Of a stretch of 43,750 bases of DNA, positions 16,060 through 25,500 are shown piece by piece; the stretch's first letter is position 1; every line of letters starts with the position of its first letter. This DNA comes from Chitinophagaceae bacterium (GTDB lineage Bacteria; Bacteroidota; Bacteroidia; Chitinophagales; Chitinophagaceae). Location: assembly GCA_025363355.1 (NCBI GenBank), contig JANYEB010000071.1, forward strand, positions 1-43,750, in the 5' to 3' direction. Below the pieces are notes generated by a model. It did no database searches. It was not told where the DNA came from and was given only the letters and a program-made list of their open reading frames with translations. A program made the translations under genes and the position numbers.

Positions 16060-18401
16060 AATTTTCACTCAGCATATTATTACTGTTTATAATCAGTGAC
16101 CAATTATTTGGTCAGGAGATGAGATTGCTTGCAGTCAATGACAGTGTTTATGCATTCAAGGGAATGTGTAAAAATGTATACGATGTCTTCACTTTTAATA
16201 ATGGTCAATATCAATCTAAGCAAATCATTTCGCTAGAAGATAAATCATATAAAGCTGAAGCAACAATTAATAAAATGCCTAATTTAATAATACACGGAAA
16301 TGTTCTATACAATTTTAATTACCGTAGCTATTTAGACACTCCTTTCCTACAAAATGATTTGATGCAACATAGTGTACAAACCAGAGTGAACGTTATGTTA
16401 AAGCAAAAATATCCTTTTACAATCTTTGTTAATACCCGCCAGTCAAACTCCCCCTATTTCGTAAATGCAACGGATATCAACGTACAATACAATAGGAGTA
16501 TGATGCTTAATAGTTACAAAGATAAATTACGACAAGAAGTAGATGAAATATTGCGTATGCCAATACTTTCACTTTCGCCAGAGTCAATTTATTCTGTAGA
16601 AACCCAGACAACGTTAAAACATAAAGCCAGAAAGCGATTGGGCAAAAATGCTGACAGTCTACTGAACACAAAAGACGGGTTACAAAAAAAATGGGATGAA
16701 CTATATGCTGATTATAAGAAGCAAAAAGATAGCTTGAATGGATTACAAAACTGGGTGAAAAGTTCTTCAAGAATTCAGGATTTAATTGAAGCAAAAGAAA
16801 GCGATTTAAGAAACGAAATAATAGCTAGGCAAAAAGCAAATAATCAAAAAGACATAAATGATAGTTCAAAAATTGTAACCGCAGATTCCACAAGAATTAA
16901 AGCTGAAAGCAAGACAGCAGTCCTTACAAAGAAAACAGAAGATAAGAAGAAACAGATCGAAGAGATAAATTCAAGAGTTGGTAAAGCAGAGAAAAAATTG
17001 ATTGCGTTTCAAAAATCTGCAAAAGATTCATTACAAAATTTAAAAAAACAAATCAGTGTAATCAATAATGGACAATCCTTACAGGATTATTTACACGAAA
17101 ATAAAAAAGAGGATGGAAAGCTTACTGGTATTGAGAGATTGTTATTATCCGTAAAGCAAATTGGTATTGGCAGAAACTGGATTGACTATTCAGAATTGAC
17201 CGTAAAAAATATTTCATTGAACGGTGTGAATATTGAACTGAATCCACAACGAATTTATGTGGCAGCAGCAGCAGGAAAAATAAATTACAGGTTCAGGGAT
17301 TTTGTATTAAATAACAATAATTTTAGTAATACACAAAGCCTTGGATTAATAAGGTTGGGTTATGGGATAAAGGAAAAAAATAATTTGATTCTAACTTATT
17401 ATGGTGGTCAAAAGGCTGTACTCAATCAGGTGAGTTCAAAGGATTCAAATGCTATCCAGCGAATAACAGGTTTTTCAATTGAAGGGAAAATTGATATTGA
17501 TAAGAATAATTACTTAATTGCTGAATATGCCAAGTCTGAGAATATAGCCAATACAGGCAAAATGTTCGATTTAAAAGAACATAGCAATGAAGCTTGGATG
17601 ATAAAATTATTTAGTGAATTCCCTAAAACAAATACCAAAGCAACGGGCTATTATAGAAGAATGGGTGAGAACTTTCAATCATTCACTTTATTGCCGTCTA
17701 ATGCCAAACAAGATGCGTGGATGCTGAAACTAAATCAAGGGTTTGATAAGAAAAGAATCGTACTGGAAACATCCATTAGGAAAAATGACTTTGTCAGCCC
17801 TTTAGCTATAACAAATTATAGCAGCAATACCACCTTCAAATCTGTACAAGTAACAATAAAGTATCCTAAGTATCCATTCGTAATGCTAGGCTATTACCCT
17901 ACATCACAGTTAAGTACCAGCAACAATGCTTTGTACGAAAGCCAATACAACACTTTCAATGGTATTGCAAATTATAGCTATGCCGTAAAAAAAGTATCGA
18001 TGAACAGTAATCTTGCTTACACTAGATTTTATAATAATTCAAGCGATACGGGTTTTTTATATTTCAATGCAACGACATTAACTGTGCAGCAAACTGCTTA
18101 TTTGGGAGCTTTTACATTACAGGGAATTGTCACCAATACCAAGCAAACATTCTTGCATCTATTAACGATAGAGCCAGTTATTTCCTATCAATATAAAAAT
18201 ATACTCACAGTTTCAGCAGGATTAAAATATTCAAGGGTAAACCATCAGCAGACATTGTGGGGCAGTACGGCAGCAATGGGAATTTTAATAAAAAAAATCG
18301 GATCGATTCAATTGCAGTACGACAAAACATATTTACCAACATATAACAGGAACTTGATTCCTGTAGATTTAGGAAGGGCAACTTTTATCAGAGAATTTTA
18401 A
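16056..18401 (+). CDS. Outer-membrane-like protein with coiled coil and predicted beta-barrel
   Basis: A 781-residue exported protein. I accept the TTG start at 16056 because the signal peptide (MKFSLSILLLFIISDQLFGQ) begins there and no ATG precedes the mature part. Residues about 30-160 form a beta-rich domain. Residues about 180-345 are strongly charged and helical (AKESDLRNEIIARQKA, KKTEDKKKQIEEINSRVGKAEKKL), a likely coiled coil. Residues about 365-781 alternate strands and turns (NNLILTYYGGQ, NYLIAEYAKSENI, TKATGYYRRMGENF), typical of an outer-membrane barrel. It may anchor or export the giant proteins encoded downstream; this role rests on gene order only. The next gene begins 11 bases later. 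Confidence 0.75.
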   Translation: MKFSLSILLLFIISDQLFGQEMRLLAVNDSVYAFKGMCKNVYDVFTFNNGQYQSKQIISLEDKSYKAEATINKMPNLIIHGNVLYNFNYRSYLDTPFLQNDLMQHSVQTRVNVMLKQKYPFTIFVNTRQSNSPYFVNATDINVQYNRSMMLNSYKDKLRQEVDEILRMPILSLSPESIYSVETQTTLKHKARKRLGKNADSLLNTKDGLQKKWDELYADYKKQKDSLNGLQNWVKSSSRIQDLIEAKESDLRNEIIARQKANNQKDINDSSKIVTADSTRIKAESKTAVLTKKTEDKKKQIEEINSRVGKAEKKLIAFQKSAKDSLQNLKKQISVINNGQSLQDYLHENKKEDGKLTGIERLLLSVKQIGIGRNWIDYSELTVKNISLNGVNIELNPQRIYVAAAAGKINYRFRDFVLNNNNFSNTQSLGLIRLGYGIKEKNNLILTYYGGQKAVLNQVSSKDSNAIQRITGFSIEGKIDIDKNNYLIAEYAKSENIANTGKMFDLKEHSNEAWMIKLFSEFPKTNTKATGYYRRMGENFQSFTLLPSNAKQDAWMLKLNQGFDKKRIVLETSIRKNDFVSPLAITNYSSNTTFKSVQVTIKYPKYPFVMLGYYPTSQLSTSNNALYESQYNTFNGIANYSYAVKKVSMNSNLAYTRFYNNSSDTGFLYFNATTLTVQQTAYLGAFTLQGIVTNTKQTFLHLLTIEPVISYQYKNILTVSAGLKYSRVNHQQTLWGSTAAMGILIKKIGSIQLQYDKTYLPTYNRNLIPVDLGRATFIREF

Positions 18402-18412
18402 AAACTTCAATA

Positions 18413-19522
18413 ATGAGAAAAATATTTTTTTTAGCAATTCTTCTAGCACTATGTAATAGTGTATTGTTGGCACAGTATAACATTCAACCAGTATTACCTA
18501 GTACAGGATTAATACAAAAAAGCCAATTGTGGAATGTTTTATTAATCAATAATTCAAAGAATAATACTACTTGCAAATTGGAGATGGTATTGCTCAATCG
18601 TGCCTCAGGCTCAGAAGAACTAACGGCAACATCAACGCAGATAGATCTACAGCCAGGAGCAAAGCAAATGAATGCAGTAGCTTTAACACCCATTCAATAT
18701 AATTATATTAATACCGAGATTGCAAAAAGTAACGAAGACTTTTTACCGATAGGGAACTACAATATCTGTTACAAGTTGGTAACCATTACAGCAGAGCCAG
18801 TCACTATTGCAGAGGAATGTGTTTCCTTTGACGTAGAGCCACTGAGCCCGCCATTATTAACGGTTCCATCGGATGGGGCAGAACTAACATCACCACCTAG
18901 CCAGTTTACTTGGATTCCACCATCACCCATCAACCTATTTAAGAGACTGGCTTATGAAGTCGTTTTTGTTGAAGTTTATGGTGAGCAAAAGCCACAAGAA
19001 GCCATACAGCAAAATACACCATTCTATACAGAGCAATATATAAGAAACAATACACTTACCTATAAAGCACTAAATAATAATTTTCAAAAGGATAAAATCT
19101 ATGCTTGGCAGATAGTAGCAAGAGATGATAAGGATTATGCAACTAAATCTGAAGTATGGACATTCGTCATAAGGGAAAGTAGTAGAATAGAGAAGATTAT
19201 AAAAGGAACACCATTTGTAAAAATGAAACTGAATGAGCCTGACATGGCAATTGCACCCAATGGAATATTAAAGATGAATTATTCAAACAGGTGCAATGAC
19301 TCTATAGTTGAGATTACAGTATTCCAAAAAGATAAAAACCAGTTTGGTATGGCAAGAACTTCAAAGAAAATTCGAGTGCAGGCAGGAGAAAACAACTTAA
19401 ATATCGACTTAAAAAAAGATCTTGGATTAAAGAATATTAATGAACAAAATCTATATTCAGTTGAATTGATTAACTCAAAGAAAGAAAACTGGGTATTAAA
19501 TTTTCAGGTTAAAAATTTTTAA
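18413..19522 (+). CDS. Secreted FN3/TANFOR-like protein of the RHS array
   Basis: A 369-residue exported protein (signal peptide MRKIFFLAILLALCNSVLLAQ). Residues 25-140 form a beta-rich domain with a cysteine pair (NYNICYKLVTI, IAEECVSFDV). Residues 143-255 resemble a fibronectin type III-like domain: PPLLTVPSDGAELTSPPSQF, TWIPPSP, then KIYAWQIVARDDKDYATKSE and VWTFVI. This pattern recalls TANFOR-type proteins found near RHS genes in Bacteroidota; that link is from memory. Likely a surface or periplasmic scaffold protein for the array. It starts 11 bases after the previous gene and ends 22 bases before the 2687-residue giant. Confidence 0.7.
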   Translation: MRKIFFLAILLALCNSVLLAQYNIQPVLPSTGLIQKSQLWNVLLINNSKNNTTCKLEMVLLNRASGSEELTATSTQIDLQPGAKQMNAVALTPIQYNYINTEIAKSNEDFLPIGNYNICYKLVTITAEPVTIAEECVSFDVEPLSPPLLTVPSDGAELTSPPSQFTWIPPSPINLFKRLAYEVVFVEVYGEQKPQEAIQQNTPFYTEQYIRNNTLTYKALNNNFQKDKIYAWQIVARDDKDYATKSEVWTFVIRESSRIEKIIKGTPFVKMKLNEPDMAIAPNGILKMNYSNRCNDSIVEITVFQKDKNQFGMARTSKKIRVQAGENNLNIDLKKDLGLKNINEQNLYSVELINSKKENWVLNFQVKNF

Positions 19523-19544
19523 GAACTTAAAAAAACGCAAATAA

Positions 19545-22500
19545 ATGGTACAAAAACTTTCCAGTAACTATCAGAAGCAAATAGCTTTTTTGCTAGTACA
19601 AATTTTTTTAATTCCTGGCGTAGCTTCATTTGCAAGAACGACTAGTTATGAAACTTTTGCTACACCTTCTAGATCAGGTAGCTTTTCAGTGTATCCGAAT
19701 AAATTCACTACCCCCTTTATCCCTAAAAAAGATAATGCGAGCAATATTATCCCACTGAAAACGGATGATATTGATTTAAATATTCACAATAAAACTGATG
19801 ACCATATTGAAAATTTGGGAGGGCCAAGCCAGCCTGAAATGTCTGGATTCAAGCCAGTAGGTGCGGATAATATGGTTGATTTATTCAGTGGTGATTTTTC
19901 TTATAACATACCCCTGCTAGATGTAGGTGGGTATCCAGTTAATATTTTTTACAATAGTGGTGTTACTATGGATCAGGAAGCCAGTTGGGCAGGTTTAGGA
20001 TGGAATATCAATCCTGGCACTATATCCAGAAATATGAGAGGAATTCCTGATGACTTTAATGGCACTGAAAAAATAGCCAAAACACATTATACAAAACCTG
20101 AAAGAACATATGGCTTAGGTGTATGTGGAAGTTTGAAAACATTTCCTATTCCCATTATTAAACTATCAGCAAATTTTGGGTTATTCTATAATAATATGAG
20201 GGGGTTAGGTGCAGAATTAGGATTGTCCCCGGCGGTATCTATTGGAAGTAAGACTTCTGATCCTGAAACAAGTTCATTAAAGCTTGGATGGAGCTTGCAA
20301 GGAAACTCACAAACAGGCGGTTCAAGTTCGCTATCTATTAGTCTTTGTAAAAAAGGCAAGGATGATATGAGTGGTTCAATGACAGCAAGCTTGGGTTATC
20401 ATTCACGTATGGGTTTGCAAAGTTTACACCTGTCAGCGGAAGCATCAAAATCAAAGGAGAATGCCAATTATATGAAAGGCTATTCAGTTAATGAGAGCAA
20501 TTTTTCTATGGCTGGTTCTACAATGAGCTTTGCTTTTCCTGCTATAACACCAAGCATACGAACTAAACTAGAGCATAATAGCTACAATTTAAATTTAGGG
20601 GTTGGTGTTGAAATACAAGGTATCAATCCTAATCTGCGTCTAAAAGGCTATTATACGGAATCAAAAATCCCTAAGGATGCCATAACAACCAATAGTGCTG
20701 CTTACGGTATGTTATTTATGCAGGATGCCAATGGTAAAAAAGACGCTCTTTTAGACTTTAACAGATTGAATGAAGGAATGTATACGCCTAATTCTCCTAT
20801 AACATCACTACCTGTTTATACTTTTGATGTTTTTTCAATTTCTGGCGAAGGGACAGGAGGAACTTTTAAAGCCCAAAGGGCTGATTTGGGTTACGTATGT
20901 GATCCAACTGTGGAAGTGGGAGGAGGCCAGTTCTCATTAGGAGCCGATTTAGGCGGAGGTACTTATTTAAAGGCAGGATTAAATGGCAATGCAGTATTAA
21001 CACCATCATTTTCTGGTGTTTGGAGTGCCAGTAACTTAGCTAGGAAAGCACTGGGATTTAAGCAGCATGATGGTTTATATCGCTCCGTTTATTTTCGCAA
21101 CCCCGGTGAAAAAGCTATACAGGATAATAATCTACAGAATACATTAGGTGGTGATGATATGGTTCGACTTAAAATGACTAACCTTGGCAATGGCTCACCA
21201 GTGTTACTCCCAACATTGGTAAAATACGATGATTTGAGACAAATAAGAAAAGGTAGTAGTGGGGCACCGCAGGAAATAAACCTAACAGAAACAAACACTA
21301 AGAAAGAAAGAGATAAGAGATCACAAGTTATATCATTTTTATCTGCTGAAGAAGCAGACAGGGCAGGGTTAAACAAAAGCATACCATCAGTTAAAGACAT
21401 AACTGAAAGTGCTGCTACTTATTTTGGCCCAAAGAACTCGCTTGTAAAAAATATTGCTAGGGTGTTTGCCAATAGTTCAAATCCATCAATTTCAGATTAT
21501 GATTCTTACAGGTTATCACATCATATTTCAGAAATAGATGTTTTACAGGGTGATGGAAAAAGATATGTTTATGATGTTCCCGTATACAACACCAAACAGG
21601 TTGATGTTACATTCAATTCAAATGGAAAGGGAAATAGTTCAACACAACTAGCTGACTATGCTGATGGTTCTGATAATAAAGCGGAAAATAATGGCGGAAA
21701 GGATGGCTATGTTGAAAGGCAGGAAATGCCAGCTTATACACACTCGTTTTTACTTTCATCTATATTATCATCAAATTACGTTGATGTAACTGGAGATGGT
21801 ATTACTGAGGATGATTTAGGGGATGCAATCAAATTTAATTATGGTAGAGTGGGAACTTATAAATGGCGTACTCCACACGATCAAAATAAAGCGAGTTATA
21901 GCGAAGGTTTAAAATTATCCAGCGATGATGATAAATCACATTATATATATGGAGAAAGGGAAATGTGGTATTTACATACGCTTGAATCAAAGAATATGGT
22001 AGCGAGATTTTATGCCACTGCTAAACGTTGTGATGGCAAATCTGCTTTAGGTGAAACAGGTGGGTTAGACAAAACTTTTGGCTCATATAAATTAGAAAAA
22101 ATTAGCTTGTACTCAAAAGCAGATTTAGTAAAAAAAGAAGCAGATCCAACTTATCAATTAAATCCAATAAAAACAGTCCACTTTGAATACGATTATTCCC
22201 TATGTGGTGAAACACCAGATAATGCCTTGGTTCCTACTGATAAAAACGGAATGGAATTAACTGATGCTGTGAAAATCAATGATCCTAAAATCAATGTTAA
22301 TTATTATAAAGGAAAACTTACATTAAGGAGAATATATTTCACGTATAATGGAAATGAAAAGGAAATAAAAAACTCCTATAGGTTCAATTACGGAATCGGA
22401 GATAAAAATCCTAAATATAATTATACTGCCAATGACAGGTGGGGAAATTATAAACCAGAGTCAGACAACCCTAATAACCTTAAAAATGGAGATTTCCCTT

Positions 22501-25500
22501 ATGTTATCCAGGATAAAACTATTGCTGATAAAAATATTGCAACCTGGGCTTTAAACGAGATTAAATTGCCTTCTGGTGGTGCAATAAAAGTAGACTATGA
22601 GTCTGATGATTATGCTTATGTGCAGGATAGACGAGCGAGCAATATGACTCAAATTATAGGATTTGGGAATAATACAATACCGCAAAATTTAGGGCAGTTA
22701 AAAAATAACCAGTTGTTTAATGAAGATTTGGATCAAAATAATTATATATATATTAAAGTTCCTAAAGTAATTGATATAACTCAATCTGCTGATGTTCAAA
22801 AACAACAAATAAAGAGTCTTTATTTGGCTAACCTTGATAAATGTAATCAGGCATTTATGAAATTAGCTGTACATATAAAGTCTAGTTCAGCTATTGAATT
22901 TGTACCTCTATATGGTGACATAGAAAGCTATGGTGTAATCCCTACAGGTATTGGTTTTATAGGCTACCCGAATGGAAGTGTCATATTCCTAAAAATAAAA
23001 AATGTCGAATCTGGTTTAAGCCCAATGACTCAGTACTCTTTACAGTTTATGAAAAACTATCTTCCAGAAATGGCTTACCCTTCATATAATACAAGCAATT
23101 CAAATGCAATAGAGGCAACCATTCGTGCCCTTGCTGGAGCCATTACATCTATTGCCGAAATTTTCAGCGACCAGATGAAAAAATTTATGAAAGATTCAAA
23201 ATGCAGGTATGTTGATCTGAATAGTTCTTTTGCAAGGTTGACTGATGGAAATTTCTACAAATATGGTGGTGGATTACGTGTGAAAAGAATAAACATATAT
23301 GACAATTTTGATTTGATGACCCAAAAGAAAAATAGTTTGGGTGTGGTGACAGAACCGGGTATGAAAAATGCCACATATGGTCAGGAGTATTTTTATACCA
23401 AAAAAGAAACTATAAATAACAAGCTTGAAACTATCAGTAGTGGGGTAGCATTATGGGAACCAAGTCTTGGAGGAGAAGAAAACCCTCATAGACAAACCAT
23501 CAATTATTTTAATAAAACCAAAATGGGGCCTTATGATTTTTCTACTGTTGAGTTACCATTAGCTGAAATGTTATTCCCCTCACCTTCTGTAGGATATAGC
23601 AGGGTTGAAGTTAAAAGTATTCATCGTGACAATGTTAAAAACGCACCCGGTATACAGGTATCAGAATATTATACTGCGAGGGAGTTTCCAACAAAGTCTA
23701 ATTATACACCTTTAGAAGAATGGGGTGCAAAGGATCAATATGAACCATCCCCATTGATGTCCGTTTTTTCTATAGACATTAACAAGTCTGTAGCATTAAG
23801 CCAGGGCTTTAAAGTAGAGACAAATGATATGCATGGAAAACTACGCAAACAATCCAGCTTTAGCCCATTGAATTTAACCGACCCGATAAGCTACACCGAG
23901 AATTTTTATAGCATCACACCTGCATCAGAAAAGACTTTTAACATTAACCATAAGTTCAAAGTAATACAAGATGCAAGTGGTAAAGTAGAGGAAACCAATT
24001 TAGGAAAGGATATTGAGTTGATGACAGATTTTAGAGAACACCAATCTCAAACCATTACCATTAATCCTGAATTTAATCTTGATGTATTATGTGCACTGTT
24101 TCCTATACCAATACCGACTTTCTTTTCACCATTTATGATGGAAACGGTAACGTTTAAATCTGCTACAATGACCAAAGTTATTAATCATTATGGAACATTA
24201 GATAGTGTTGTAGCTGTAGATAAAGGTAGTATGATTAGCACTAAAAATCTGGTATATGACGCCAAAACGGGAGATGTTTTATTAACAAGAACTGAGAATG
24301 AACATAAGCAACCATTATATAATTTTTCATATCCTGGACATTGGGCATATGAAGGAATGGGCTTTGCGTATAAAAATATTGATGCAGCTTTTAGTGGGTT
24401 GGAATTCAGAAATGGGCGTATTGCTAAAGGAATGGAAAATCAGGATTTAAACAAAATCTTTGAGAGTGGGGATGAATTATATGTGATTTCTAAAAAAGAT
24501 AAAGGACCAGATTATAATCCAAGTTGTGAGCCTCCAAATGTGGAACAATTGCCCACCAAACTTTTTCATCCTACAGACGCTGGTAATTCTGTAATAATGA
24601 ACACACCGCACTATATTGGATTGACTAAAAATAGTGCAGAAAGGATCTGGGCCATTAATACATCTAAAGTCGCTAGTGCGACACCAAATTGGTACTTTAT
24701 CGATAGAAAAGGGAATGGATATACTGCTAAGGATGCTTATATAAGAATCATCAGAAGTGGTAAGAGAAATATTTTAAATAGTGGGTTAGGGTCTGTGGCC
24801 TTACTAAATAATCCAATTGTTGGAAATTATATTACACTTGGCAATAGTTCAAAAGTATTACAAACTGCCGCTGCTACTTATAAAGACCATTGGAGAGTTG
24901 AGGACTCTTATTCTTTAATACCTCAAGAACAGGATATCACAAACTTATATCCAAAATATATGGAAATCGGCTGTGATGAAACTGTTTCTGTTGATGTGAA
25001 ATCACCTGAAATTAATTCTGATTTCAACTTCAGCCCTGGGCTACTTAATATAAGCAAAATTACCCAAAACGACCCGGGGTTATATATCCAGAAATCTTCA
25101 ACTTATTTTAATCCTGACTCATTGTCTGAAAGCAAAGCTTGGACACAATTTGACATTAAACCACTCATAAATAAAAAAATACTTAGTGTCAATTTTAAAG
25201 TGGTAGAACACACTGATTTACTAAATTATGCGACGCCAAATCTGATAGATAGCAGGCACTCGAATATGCCTGGTGATCCATTCATTGTTGATCCTTATCA
25301 CTTTGCAGGTTATGCAAGCTATTTGAAAGCTAGTCATTACAATAGTCTCACGTTACCGGACATTGGTGATATTAACAGCTGGAAAAGTACATTTACTGAT
25401 AACAATGCCACTCCAATATTTTTCGATATTAATGAAGGGTATAGTATGAATGAAAGTTTCTTTATATCAAAGCCAATCAACGGTTATCCTGATTATAACG

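Noticed and set aside
15871-16100. Possible frameshift joining the 62-residue protein to the 781-residue protein
   Set aside because: Each frame has its own complete signal peptide, so two genes are more likely than one broken gene.
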